Positions 21,032 through 31,573 of a DNA stretch of 64,000 bases are shown here, piece after piece; position 1 is the stretch's first letter; each line of letters begins with the position of its first letter. Below the pieces are notes generated by a model that was not told where the DNA came from, made no database searches, and saw only the letters and a program-made list of their open reading frames with translations. Source of the stretch: Porphyra umbilicalis (lineage: Eukaryota; Rhodophyta; Bangiophyceae; Bangiales; Bangiaceae); the NCBI GenBank assembly GCA_002049455.2, contig KV918810.1, positions 124,001-188,000 of the forward strand, read 5' to 3'. The translations under genes and the position numbers were made by a program.

Positions 21032-22718
21032 AGGGAAACTGCGAAGTAGATACGCCGAGTGTGCGCGCGAGCGTGGTTGCGGACGCAAATGTCGTACAGA
21101 CTCTGGTCAGCAATGACCGGGATCCCATCGACCACCCCGGTCGGGCCAACGTGCGCGTAGAACGAGCCGCGAGGCTGAGGCTGACATACATCCCCGGGTC
21201 GGTGGACCGATCGACATCGGGTCCGGCACCCGCAACGGCGTGAGTTACGTGCGCCTCGCCGTTGGCGTTGCCGCCGTCCACCGCCATCGCTGCGGGGTCA
21301 GCCATGCTGGTACCTGGGTATACACCGTTACCGCCTCCGTACGTAGCCGCAAGGCGAATCGCCGGCGTCGCCGGCCGTTGCCGCCCTTTCCCGCGCCGCA
21401 AGGCGAATCGCCCGCGTCGCCGGCCGTTGCCGCTCTTGCCCACGCCGCAAGATGAATCGCCCTCGCCACCGGCAGTTGTCAACCGCGTCGCAGGCCGATG
21501 CCGCCCTTGCCAGCGCTGACGGCCCTAAACGCCCGCGCCGCAAGGCGAATCGCCCGCGTCGCAGGCCGATGCCGCCCTTGCCCGCGCTGCCGGCCCTCGA
21601 CGCCCGCGCCGCACGGCAAATCGCCCGCGTCGCCGGCCGTTGCCGCCCTTGCCTGCGCCACAAGGCAAACCGCCCACGCCGCCGGCCCTCGTCGCCCGCG
21701 CCGCAAGGCGAACTGCCCGTGCCCCCGGCCTTACCACCCGTGCCGCCGCCGCGCTTAGCGGCCGGGCGCGCCGCCCGCACCGCCGGCCTGGCCGCCCTTG
21801 CCGCCCTTGTGCATTGCCGCCGGGTGCGCCGCCCGCGTCGCTGACCTTGCCGCCCTTGCGCCTTGCCGCCCTTGTGCCGTGCCGCCCTTGTGCCTTGCCG
21901 CCCTTGCCGCCCTTGCCGCGCTTGCCGCCCTTGCCGCCCTTGCCGCCCTTGCCGCCGTTGCGTCTTGCCGCCCTTGCGCCGCCGCCGCCGCCGGGCACGT
22001 CGCCTTCGGCCGCCCCGCTCCCCCCCCCCCCCCCCCCCCACAATCACCGGGTCCTTAACCTCGCGGTTGGCCACCTCGCGGTAGAGCGCCCCAACTCAAG
22101 CATTGCCGTTAGGCCTCAACCTGTGCACGAGCACGATGACACGGGATGGCCCCGTGCCGACAACCGCAGACCCGCACAAGACACGGTGGTAACCGGCCGC
22201 AGGGTACGCACCCTTCCCCCCCCCCCCCCCCCCCCCCCCGCCCCCCTCGGCAACACAAACCCGCGTCCCGGCTTTCGCCTTGTCGCCGGGGTAGCCAAAC
22301 CCCGACGAAGCTGGCGCCACTCGGCGCCGACGACGGTCGCCCCAACACGTGCTGCACGACGCACCCGCACATCAACGGGACTTAACCCTGACGCTCGTCA
22401 CCCGGCAACCGGCCGCATGGCCCCCACGCCCACGCCGACGCCGACTCGCCTGCGCGGGCGCGCGTACGCGCAAGCGCCGGTCGGACCCGCAGCGTCAGCT
22501 GCCCGCCACCCACGCCCACGCGTGCGTGGCCGGACGGTCACGACCGACGGCGGCGATCCGCCACCTCCCCCCAATCGGGACTGGGCGGCGCACCCCCCCA
22601 CGGCTCCCGCCGCCTGGGCGGTTGCGCCCGCGCGGGCCCGTAAGAGGCCGCGATCGCCCAATCGGGTTTCACCATCCTCGGATCTCACCGGGACGGTTCG
22701 AATCTCGCGTTGAAGGTA
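21032..22718. other. Non-coding tail of the gypsy element between Pol and the 3' LTR
   Basis: About 1.7 kb, unusually long for this position. The first 300 bp is unique, then tandem repeats (21342-21990) and long C runs near 22019-22039 and 22216-22239. Long open frames on both strands are Pro/Arg/Ala repeats. No good polypurine tract is seen before the 3' LTR. It may be a captured or expanded segment. Confidence 0.5.
21342..21990. repeat. Tandem GC-rich repeat array
   Basis: Degenerate units of roughly 50 bp built around CGCAAGGCGAATCGCC and CCGTTGCCGCCCTTGCC, turning into a tighter 9-bp repeat (CCGCCCTTG) at about 21885-21960. Confidence 0.7.
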
Positions 22719-23112
22719 TGTAGCATATCTCTGCTCCCAATTGGCAATTGGCCACGAGTAGCCCCCTTGACTGGCCGAATCCACGGATGTGTGTGACTCG
22801 GCTTGTGGCACGCCCTTTGGGGGGTTACTTCCGCATTGTTTATTTTTTATTGCTTGTTTGCTTGCCTGTCTTATCTGTCTGCCGGCACTCTTTACGATCG
22901 ATTGATCGGATGGTCGATCGACCAGTGCCGTTGCTTGTATTAAACCACCGTGGGTCCGGGGTCGCCGTCGTGGGCGCCACCCGGCTCCCCATCGGATGAC
23001 CTTCAACAAAAGGTCTTTCTTCCTCGCCGCGACGGCGATAGAACTCGCTCTATTGCTTGGCTACGGTCGGTCTCAGTACACTGGTAATTGAACTAACGTT
23101 ATTAATACCACA
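22719..23112 (+). repeat. 3' LTR of the gypsy element
   Basis: 394 bp, about 98% identical to 14309-14702. Followed by CCGGC, which pairs with CCAGC before the 5' LTR. Confidence 0.95.
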
Positions 23113-23728
23113 CCGGCGCCGCCGCCCGGTGGCAGTGCACGGCGGCGTCCGCCCAGGATGCCACGACGGCCGCCGCCACCACACGCGAACGATCGCCGAC
23201 GACCAGCCCCCCCATACGGACGGGCAGCGCGACGCGCGCGAGCAGCGCGGCGCGCACCTCAGCGCCGTCCGTCGCATCACACAGGAGGGAGAGCACCGTA
23301 CGCTGGACGTCAGCGTCGACGGCGGCAGCCAACGTGGCGCCTGCGTCGGGGGGGAGAGACCGCAGCGCGTACGTCACGCGAGGCCTGGCGCACAGGCGGA
23401 GGAGGAGCAGCTTAGTCTGCAGCTCCTCGTCCGGCAGAGTAACAATCGCCGCCACCCCCGCCGCGTGCTCGGCCGCCATGGCCGCGACGCGCGCCGCCAC
23501 GAAATCGCGGTGGCCCACAGGGATCGAAAACTGCTCCACCCTCTCCGACCGCCACTGCGCGGTCAGGTCGGGCGGTGCCGCGGGTGCGCCCGGCGACCAC
23601 GCCACGCACTTGGTGGGCGACAGCTCGGCGTCGACGAGCGCCCCAACCAGCGCCGCTGACGCCATCACCGCGCCGAGCCCAGCCACGGGCCCCAACGCGC
23701 GCACGTCATCGTGAAATGCGTCGATGAC
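23113..23728 (-). pseudogene. LINE ORF2, middle part: end of RT (HDD motif) and thumb
   Basis: On minus the frame begins at the duplicated GTCATCGAC and reads VIDAFHDDVRALGPV, which is RT motif C (DD catalytic pair) in this family, then ELSPTKCVAWSPGAP and further Ala-rich thumb sequence to the gypsy junction at 23113. It continues in frame at 14308. Upstream it joins 25359 after removing the AT-rich element. Confidence 0.75.
23720..23728. repeat. 9-bp target duplication GTCGATGAC
   Basis: GTCGATGAC at 23720-23728 and again at 25359-25367, bounding the AT-rich insertion. Both copies are the RT codons for Val-Ile-Asp on minus. Confidence 0.85.
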
Positions 23729-23823
23729 CAGGGCCTGAGGTGGATAAAGTAGAGCCAGACATATCCGCACATTATACTCGTAATAATCCACAATCCATGC
23801 CGCAGCCGCGTATCCATATCGTA

Positions 23824-24222
23824 TTGCTGATCCCCAAATTTTGTCCTGGTGGACAGAGACTGACTTGCGGACCGACTCTCTCCACCAATCAGATACGTCC
23901 CTGGGACTGACTTGGTGCTCCTGATTGCTTACATGTACCCATACAGCCTGGAAATCAACATCAGCTCCTCTTCTTTTCTGCACTTCTGGCGAGGAGACAG
24001 TAGAAAATCTCAAGATCTCGCGTGGGCAGCTTGCTCCGTGCCAAGAAAAGCGGATCAAGCGGCAACAAACAGTGAGTTCTGCTCGATGCAAGGTCGTGGC
24101 ACCAAATGTGGGCTTTCTATTGGCTTTGATACCTTCCTACTGTCGTTTTAAACCAATAGAGTGCTCTTATTGAGAGTCAGTCTCTGTCTCTGTCCCCCAG
24201 GACAAAATTCGGGGATCAGCAA
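23824..24222. mobile_element. MITE copy 1 (399 bp, TA-flanked)
   Basis: Inverted ends of about 43 bp starting TTGCTGATCCCC and running into AATTTTGTCCTG, with one 6-bp duplication in the right arm. TA lies on both sides (23822-23823 and 24223-24224). The TA flanks suggest a Tc1/mariner-type mobiliser. No coding frame. Confidence 0.75.
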
Positions 24223-24791
24223 TACTCAGTTCATTTACCGCCGGATATACTGAGCCTGAATGACTCTCGAAAGGCCGGATATAATATAATCTGAATCAAA
24301 TTTCCACCTTGCCTAATCCGGCTCACATGTTCTGCGCCGCAGTGCTGGGGCGTGGGGATGCCTCCCCACCCTGTTCAACCGCCATCATCTGGCAGTGCCA
24401 AGCGGCGATCTTGCCGGAAACTTCCCGGACGGTTCTGTCCAGTGTCTGAAACCGCTTGGCTTGTTGTGAACGGCCCGCGCGAGATTCCGAACGGGCACCC
24501 CCGGGTGAGCACACGAGAGTTCCAACGATCACTACTGACGAGGACCGCTGCACCATTGAAATCAGTTTCAACAACCAAATGGTACTTGACGGCGGTTCAT
24601 CGCGACAAAGGCTTGTGAAGAGACACGCGTATTTAAATCACATGTAAGACTGTACCTGGAGAGATGTCTCTTTTCATTTCATTTCGTTTCAGTTTTAGTC
24701 TTCTTCCAGATCCATAATCCAAGAGAATATATTCAATCTGTCTATCCTAACTATATCCAAAATCGTGCTAACTGCATATCCGACTATAATA

Positions 24792-25220
24792 TTGCTGATC
24801 CCCCAATTTTGTTCTCATCGCCAGAGAACGGGAGTGCAACAGCAATGCAGGGACGTTTGTGATTGGCCGAGAGGAGCAACAGCAGTGCATGTCGCGTCCC
24901 GTCTTTACAGAATGTGCCCGTACGGCCCGCAAACCCACAATCGGCGCACTCGTTTTTCTGAGATTATCTGAGAATCCTGAAGAAAATCTTGCGAAAACAC
25001 TGCTCTGGGCTACTTTACCACATGAGACAACTGAGAAAGGAAGGATATCTCAAGAAAACGGAGAATCTCGATTCTGCACGGACCTGGCAGTTGGAGAGCC
25101 AATGGTGCGTCGAAGATACGCACTCAGCAGCTGTTTGATGCTGTTCTAGACCAATGGTTGGTCTGTTTTACAAAGCAGTCCCGGTCTTGGCCGATGAGGA
25201 CAAAATTGGGGGATCAGCAA
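24792..25220. mobile_element. MITE copy 2 (429 bp), same family
   Basis: About 30-bp inverted ends, TTGCTGATCCCCCAATTTTG, shared with copy 1. Left flank TA (24790-24791); right flank TG, so one side has mutated or the boundary is off by a base. Interior differs from copy 1. Confidence 0.7.
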
Positions 25221-25358
25221 TGTTGATCCTGACTCTGTCCGTCCCAGCAAGATCTGATTTTGGATATATGACCTCGTCAAATAGTCAATCCAGAGTGCAT
25301 GTCAGGGGATGTGGATTATATCCTAATGCAACCACAAGTGCCTGATTCCAAAGCCTCT

Positions 25359-27006
25359 GTCGATGACGTGCGCGGGGTGGAGGCGTGCCAGGCGCAGAAG
25401 CACGAGCATCAGGGCCGCTGCGTGGAGAAAGGGCCCGAGCGGGTCCCCCTGTTGCGTCCCCCGCTCGACGGTGAGCACCCGTCTGGCGGGGGGGGGGGGC
25501 ACCCACTGGGGCGGGTGGGCGTCATCACCATTGTCGACTAGGCCGGGGGGGTCCTCGTCGCCCACCCCACTGTCGCCGCCGTCGCCCGTCTCGTCCCGGC
25601 CGTCGCGGCCGTCGCCGTCAGCGCCACGGTCGCCGCCGCGCCGCGCCGCCGCCCACCCGTACACCGCCGGCGGAGCACCGCCGTACGTCGCCGCCACGTG
25701 CGGCGTCAGGGAGGGGAACGCGCGGTCGACGAATGTCCGCGCCGCTGCGCGGGAGATGAGGTTCAACGCGTTTTTGAAGTCCAACAACAGCACCCCCTCC
25801 TCAGGCGCCACCTCCAGCTGGGCCTCCAACGCGTGCAAGAGGCGCTCGCACGCGTTGGGGACGCCGATGCCCAGCTGCAGCGGCGCCATCAGCGCAGCTG
25901 CCGACGCGCGCAGGTCGCGAGCCAGCCACCCCGCAACCAGCTTGCGGATCGTCTCCGGCATCCCGATAGGGCGGAGCCGGGGTACTCCGTCAGCGTCAGA
26001 CGCCTCCGGCTTGACGAGGAGCAGGAACTCCGCGCCCGCCAGCGCGTGGCTCGCCACAGCCGGCACCACCGTGGTGGCCGCATCTGTAGCCAACAGCCGC
26101 ACCACCCCCACCAGCGCGTTGTGGCCGTCCTCCGCCAGCGCCCACAGGTGCCCCATCCTTAGGCCCGACGGGCCTGGGGCGGAGCCGCGCGCGGCCGACC
26201 GGATCGTCGCCACCACCGTTTCCGCCGACAAGCCCAGCGGGGAAGCCGCGGCTGTGCCGTGCGCGACGGCGGCGGCGAGCTCAGGGCCGAACGCGGCCTC
26301 GAGCGACGCGGTCGTCGCCAGCCCCGACGTCACACGCGGGAATAGCCGTTGCACCGCCTGCCACACGGCGGGCGTGTGCGGCGCCACCGGCGCGCCCTGC
26401 AGCGTGCGCGCGGCGGCGCTGAGGCTCCCACGCCATACTTGTCGGAGCGCCCGCCGCTGCGCGCGCGTCGCACGCAGCCGGCCGCTCGTCGAGCGTACAG
26501 GTACGCCCGGTTCAACCTGCGGGGGAGGGAGGTGGGCAGCTGGGATATCGAAAGCGGGGGGGGGGGGCGGGGTGGGGTGGAGAGAGGAATGCGACGCGTG
26601 CGGTGCCGCAGCCGCAGACGCAGGCGGCTCGCGCCACACACCAACGTTGCGGTGCCGTAACGCCACCGAAACGTCCCCGTCGAGGAGCGCGGCCACACGC
26701 GCCGCGTGGGTCAGCGGCGCAGGACCCTCCCCCTTGCCTCGCGTGCGCGCGGGGACGTGAAAGAGGAGGAACGGGAGGGTCATCAGCCACAACCACGCGG
26801 TGGCGTTGCCCGGGTCGCGCCGCACCCAGGAGAGCGCGTGGACACCCAGCTGCCGCCACGCGGGCAGCAGAGAAGCGGCGACGTGATCGGCGGTGCGCGC
26901 CCCCGACGCCACCAGCGCAGGCCACGAGTCGGGAAGGGGGGCCTGCCGCAGCAGGAATGCCGCGCGCCTCCGCGCCCACTCGCTTGGCTCCTCCGAGAAT
27001 AGCGTC

Positions 27007-27037
<31 letters not shown>

Positions 27038-28470
27038 TGCGTCCCCGCCCGTCCTGTTTCCGGCCGAAGCGACCGCCGCCGGGCGGGCGCCGTCGTTGAC
27101 GTTGGCAGGGGCACCTCCCGCTTCCCCGTCCGGCGGCGGCGGCGGGTCCTCGTCCTCCTCCGTCGCCAACGCGGGCCGCTTGTCGCACCGCGCCCCGTGC
27201 CGCGACAGCGACGTCCGCCGCTGCCGGCCCACCACTGTGCGGTACGGGCTATCGTAGTAGCGGCATCCAGCCAACCGCAGCGCGCGGACCCACTTTTCCG
27301 GCACCGCCGCCAGCGTATGCGAGCGCGCCAGGTGCGCCGGCAGCGTGCGCGGCGTCACGGCGCCGCGAAACGTAATGGTGCACCCACCCACCACGCAACA
27401 CGTGCGCGTTGCCCAGTTGTCCAGGTCGGCCGCCGTCGCCAGCGCCGCACCCGCCGCAGTGGCCGCCGCCGTCGCCGCCGCGCGACCACCCCTCCCCTGC
27501 AGAAGCGGGTGCGAAGGGCAGTTTGGCTCGTGGGAGCGCAGGGGGCGATGCCCAGAGGCCGTCCGCAAGACCGAGAACAGGCGGTGGCAGTGACGGCAGC
27601 CCCCCAGCTGCGCCTCCGCAAGGCGCTCGGGCGGCACGTCCATCGCCGTGTGCGCCGAGCGCAGGTTCTCGACGAACGCGGCGCCCGCCCCCACGGCCGC
27701 ACCACAGCTGAGCAGTGGGCAGACACCCAGCGGAGGGGCCGCACCAACACCCGCACCAGACCCGCCGTCCACGACAGGAGAGGGCGCCGGCGCGGCAACG
27801 GCCTACGCGGCCGCGGCGCCACCCACGGCCAGCGAGCTCGCAACCGCGCGGGCCGCCTGCGCGGCAGCAGGCGCGCCCGGGCGCGCAGCACACCCCTCCT
27901 TGTGCTCCGCCAGCGCCAGGCGCGCGGTCGTCGACCGACCGGAAGGAAGCAAGGGCGGCAGCCGCGCAGCCGGTTGGCTGACAGCACCGAAGCCGGCAAG
28001 TCTGCGGCCTTGTGGGCGTCGCGCAGGTGAGCGCGGACGCCGAACCACAGCGGGTTGCCCGCTGCGGTCGCGCCGCAGCTCGCGACCGGGCAGCGGTGCT
28101 CATCGGCGGCGTCAGCCGTACCAGCCGACGAGGCCGGCGGGAAGGGGGGGGACACGAACGAGCAGGGGGGGTGCAGGGGGGGGGGGGAGGACAGAAGCGC
28201 CTGGTGAAGGAGAGCGGGCGGGGGGGGGGGGGCAAAGGCGCGGTCGCCCGCGCCGGACGGCACGGGGGACGGGGCACGAGGGGTAGAGGGACAGTCACTG
28301 TCGTCGGGGGAAGTAGTCAAACCATCTGAGTACATACGCCGGGAACGGCCAGTCCTGTGATTGCGGGGGGGGGCTGCGCCCCGCCGCCACGCCGGGCCGC
28401 GCCGCCCGACCGGGCGCGGCAGCCGACCCTCCCCCGGGAGGGCCAGCGAGTCACCGCCAGATGAACTCAT
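25359..28470 (-). pseudogene. LINE ORF2, N-terminal part: C2H2 fingers and reverse transcriptase
   Basis: ORF2 starts at ATG 28470, whose TG overlaps the ORF1 stop. Three Cys/His motifs follow: CPVASCG...HLRDAH (about 28015-28105), CRHCHRLF...H....C (about 27505-27610) and CVVGGC...HLARSH (about 27315-27400). The frame shifts at poly-Pro runs, most clearly at the 29-G run 27009-27037. RT then reads SAPGPSGLRMGHLWAL, RPIGMPETIRKLVAGWLARD, LLLDFKNALN (motif A) and RGTQQGDPLGP (motif B). It breaks at 25359, where motif C is carried on by 23728. The fingers are inferred to bind target DNA, as in R2-type elements. Confidence 0.75.
27009..27037. repeat. 29-base G homopolymer inside LINE ORF2
   Basis: 29 consecutive G on plus, coding poly-Pro on minus. 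The ORF2 frame on one side does not match the frame on the other, so the true run length is doubtful. Confidence 0.9.
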
Positions 28471-31071
28471 TTGGCGGCGGCGTCGCTAACGGGGGGGGAG
28501 GCAGCCGGCGGCGCGACCACCGGTGCGGCGGCGCAAACCCCGTGCTCGACTGGTGGCGACACGGCCACAGACGCACGCGCGTGCGCGTTGGACGTGAAGC
28601 AGAGGGCGCTCGCGGCACGCCAACCGTCAGGTTGGGGCGCCGCGGGAACCCCCTGCCCCACATCCGCCTCGCTGGACACGCGCAGGGTACGCGGCACGCT
28701 GGCGGCAGCGTGCGCCTCCGCCGGAGACGCAGCGATAACCGGCCCCGCGGCAACGCCGGCCACGTGCGGCGGCGCCACAGCGGCAGCGCGCAGCCAGGCA
28801 CCGCGCGTCCGTCCGGCAATGCCGACCGGCGGCGCGCTGCCCGCACAGGCGAGACTGTGCCCCGACGCGGAGTCGGGCGGCGCCCGCACGCGCCGCTTCG
28901 TTGCGGGCGTCGGTGGGGGAGCGCGCGCACCAGCGGCAGGCGCGCGCAGAGGCGCCCCTCCCTCAAGCCGCAGTCGTCGCCCGCGACGTCGGGGGGGAGG
29001 CGCACCAACGCGGCGGCAGCGGCGTTGGCGCCGGCAGCAGCGGCAACAGCGCGCGCGGCGGCGCCCCGCGCACGACGGGCGATGCCCGCGAGGGCGGCGG
29101 CCCGCAGGCGGCGCGCGACGGCAACCGGCGAGTCGGGAGCGGCTACGATGCGCGCGGTCGCCCGCCGTAACCCACGCGCGGTCCTGAGGGCGACGTCCGA
29201 CTCGGCGTCGAGTCGCCCCTTGGGCGACGGCGACGTCGGGGGGCTGGGCAGAGCCCGCGACGACACCGCCAAATCCGTGTTCGCCGTGTCGGCGGCCGAC
29301 GCGGCGACGCGCACGCCGCGCGTCTCCGCCGCATCAGCGTGCGCCTCCGCGGCGGCCAGATCGTGGCGACGCGGTGGGGCGGCCGCGTCAGCGGCGTCCG
29401 CCACGGCGCCGTCGGCGACGCGGAACAGCGCCGCCGCCAGCGCTAAAGCGCCCATGGCGCCGCCCGGCACGCGCCGGACAGCCGCGGCGACCGCGTCGGC
29501 CAACGGGGGGAGCGAGGCAGCAGTTTCCGCGGACACGTCCGCATCCACCACCCCGCCCGCCGCAGCCATAAGGCGGGCGGCCGCAAGCGAACTGCGGTCC
29601 CCGCGCGCCAGGGGCGTCGGGGGGTCCGCTGCAATGCGGAGGATGGTGGCGGGCGGGTTGCGGCCGCCGGGCGAGGCGGACACAGCAAAACTTTCTGCCC
29701 GCCGGGGCGATGCGCGATCCGATTCGGGGGGGGGTCGGTCGCCGTCGTGGCGACCACCCGCATCCCGATCCGGGATGAGGGATCGACCCCGTCCCCGTCG
29801 GCGCGAGAATTTTCCTCGGCCGCCGCGTCATCTTCGGCGGCGGCCGAAAACGTGGGGGGGATGGGCGGCAATACCGAAATTTCCGACTGAACGGCAGAAA
29901 CCGACGTGGAGGTTGACGCCGCCGGCTGGGAATTTTCGTCTCCCGGCCGGTCGGCGTCAATCGCCGCCACGGCCGCCACCCCCTGGGGCGGAACCAGGCG
30001 GGCGCCGTCCGCCCCGCACCGGGCGGCGCCGCAACGCGGAGCGTCGGCACCAGCAGCCGCCGCCGCTGGGAGCGCCGCACGGCCGCCCATGGCGCCACCA
30101 CCAGCACCCAGCTGCTGCACGTACGGGGCGAGCTCCTCGTGCAGCAGCGGGCGGAGGGCGTCCCGGTGAGCGGGCGGCATGCCCACCTGCTCGTCCAGCG
30201 ACGACAGCTTGGCGCGGCGGCGCGCCACGTAAAAAGCGCGCGCCACCTCGCGCGCCACCTCCGCCGACAGCCCGCGTCGGCGCGGGGCGCCCAACAGCGA
30301 CGGCGAGAGGGGATCGACCCCCCGCACGAGCGTTAGCGTGGCGGCGGCGGGCGACAGCGCCACCGCCGCCTCAAGCGCATCGGCGTGCTGCGCCAGCAGG
30401 CGCACTTCGGCGAGGTCGCCGGCGCGGTCGACGTCAACGACCGCCCGTTTGGGTAGCCCGGCGGCCGCCAATAGCAGCTCGCGCAGCCGCCAGGTGCGCG
30501 TCTCGCGGGCGACGCCGCGGACGTAGACAGTCCGCAGCGTCACCGGCGGGGGCGATCCGGCGGCTAGGCGGCGCAGCGCGGCGCCCGCGGCGGCCGCGCG
30601 GGCGAGCCGGGCGGTCGCCGCCGCGGCAGCGCCTTTGTCCTTGGCCTTGATTTTCGCCGGCGGCGCGGCGGCGGCCAGCGCCACAGCGTCCTTTTGTTTG
30701 CCGCCAAGCGGCGGCGGCCGCCGGCCGCCGGCCACGGCCGCAGGGGCAGCCCCACGCCCGCCGACCACCGCGTCGGCCCGCGTCGAGGGGCGCGGGCCGG
30801 GGTCAGCGCGCGGAATGGCCGCAGGCGCGGCGACCGTGCCTTGAGCGGCCGCTGCAGGGGCGGCCGGTAGGGGTGGGGGGAAGGGGCCGCCGGCACCGAC
30901 GTTGGCAGGGCAGGTGGGGGGCCCGGCGAGTTGGTCGACCGCGGCGGGGGCGGCGGCGGCAGCAGCCGCCGACGCAACCACGGGCGAGGGAGCGCGGAAA
31001 CCGCGAGGGGGAGACGCGCCGTCGTCGGCGCCGGCGGCGGCGGGAACAGCGGCGAGCAGGCGAGCAGCCAC
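28467..31071 (-). pseudogene. LINE ORF1 (RRM-like nucleic-acid-binding protein), frameshifted
   Basis: From about 31071 (GTG in frame; no clear ATG identified) the frame encodes an Ala-rich start. An RRM-like fold follows at about 30290-30540 (TLRTVYVRGV...LRELLLAAAGL...VVDVDRAGDLAEVRLLA), typical of LINE ORF1 proteins. Then come a Lys/Arg segment and an acidic linker. The frame shifts near 29730 (run of G) and again near 28990 (run of G). The final frame ends ...VSDAAAK and TGA at 28469-28467. That TGA overlaps the ORF2 start as ATGA, suggesting coupled translation. It should coat the element RNA. Confidence 0.65.
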
Positions 31072-31573
31072 CGTCGCGGCGACAGCATGGCGGCGCGCCG
31101 TGCGACGGGCCTTGCGGCCACGGCGACCGGGCGGCAGCGGGAAGGTTTCCCCGTCGACGGGGGGGGGGGGGCAGCAGCAACAGGAGCGGGGGGAGCCGGG
31201 GGCGAAGGGGCGGAGGGGGGGGGCGCTCAGCGGCTGAGGTGGGGGAGCACGCGGGGGTGGGGGGGATAGCGGCGCCGGATAAGCCGCTAATAGCCATTAG
31301 CGGCGCCGCGCCAGCCAATGGAAAGCGAGGTTCCGAAAGAGGACCATTCTCAGCCAATCGATCCTCCGTAAGTTCCGCAACGGCCAACAGCAATAGCGAC
31401 CGCTTCGCCGTCGCCGTCGAATCGACGGCGACGGCGTCGAGCAACGCCGCGATCGCGCGCGTCGTCGCGGCGACGGCGGCGGCCCCCCCGGCCGCCGCCG
31501 CGTCCGTCGCCGCCGCGCCGCCGCGGGGGGGGGTGCCCGGACCCCCAACGCACCCCTCCGCCACGCCACCGCC
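31072..31573 (-). other. 5' leader of the LINE
   Basis: About 500 bp between ORF1 and the 84-bp repeat. Contains G-runs (31158-31169) and short GC-rich hairpins. Coding frames here on plus are Arg/Gly repeats. Probably the internal promoter region of the LINE. Confidence 0.4.

Larger units (their letters stand above)
14309..23112 (+). mobile_element. Ty3/gypsy chromovirus with LTRs (8804 bp), inactivated
   Basis: 394-bp LTRs (TGTAGC...ACCACA) at 14309-14702 and 22719-23112 differ at about 7 positions. The flanks are CCAGC (14304-14308) and CCGGC (23113-23117), a 5-bp duplication with one change. Inside are Gag with coiled coil and CCHC knuckle; Pol in the order protease-RT-RNase H-integrase; and a chromodomain. 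Nonsense codons and frame changes interrupt both. About 1.7 kb of repeat-rich sequence lies between Pol and the 3' LTR. The element is inserted in LINE ORF2. Confidence 0.95.
23729..25358. mobile_element. AT-rich non-autonomous DNA transposon (1630 bp) inserted in the LINE RT
   Basis: Flanked by an exact 9-bp duplication, the length typical of Mutator-like elements. Removing it restores the RT frame through motif C. Composition is far lower in GC than the neighbourhood. Ends are not clean inverted repeats, but subterminal sequences match in inverted orientation (AATAATCCACAATCC near 23780 against ATATAATCCACATCC read on minus near 25317). No transposase frame. It contains two smaller MITEs. 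Confidence 0.75.
12992..31573 (-). mobile_element. Full-length non-LTR retrotransposon (RLE type) with nested insertions
   Basis: Reading on minus from 31573 to 12992: about 500 bp of 5' leader, ORF1 (31071-28467), ORF2 (28470 to 13187 in pieces) and a short 3' tail without poly(A). Removing the gypsy (14309-23112) and the AT-rich insertion (23729-25358) leaves about 8.1 kb. ORF2 carries N-terminal C2H2 fingers, RT and a C-terminal restriction-like endonuclease, which places it with R2/R4/NeSL-type LINEs. An 84-bp direct repeat abuts both ends. Frame changes in poly-C/G runs show either decay or sequence error. Confidence 0.75.

Noticed and set aside
21328..22074. 248-codon minus frame rich in GKGGKGGK-like repeats
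   Set aside because: It is the translation of a 9-bp tandem repeat; no sign of selection for a protein.
22019..22239. Long C tracts as a telomere-like or i-motif array
   Set aside because: They are plain homopolymers without a repeating unit and occur all over this GC-rich region.
22690..22718. tRNA-like T-arm sequence GGTTCGAATC just before the gypsy 3' LTR
   Set aside because: No matching A box, acceptor stem or anticodon arm upstream.
23824..25220. CRISPR-like regular repeats from the four GCTGATCCCC blocks
   Set aside because: They are two inverted pairs bounding MITEs, not direct repeats with regular spacers.
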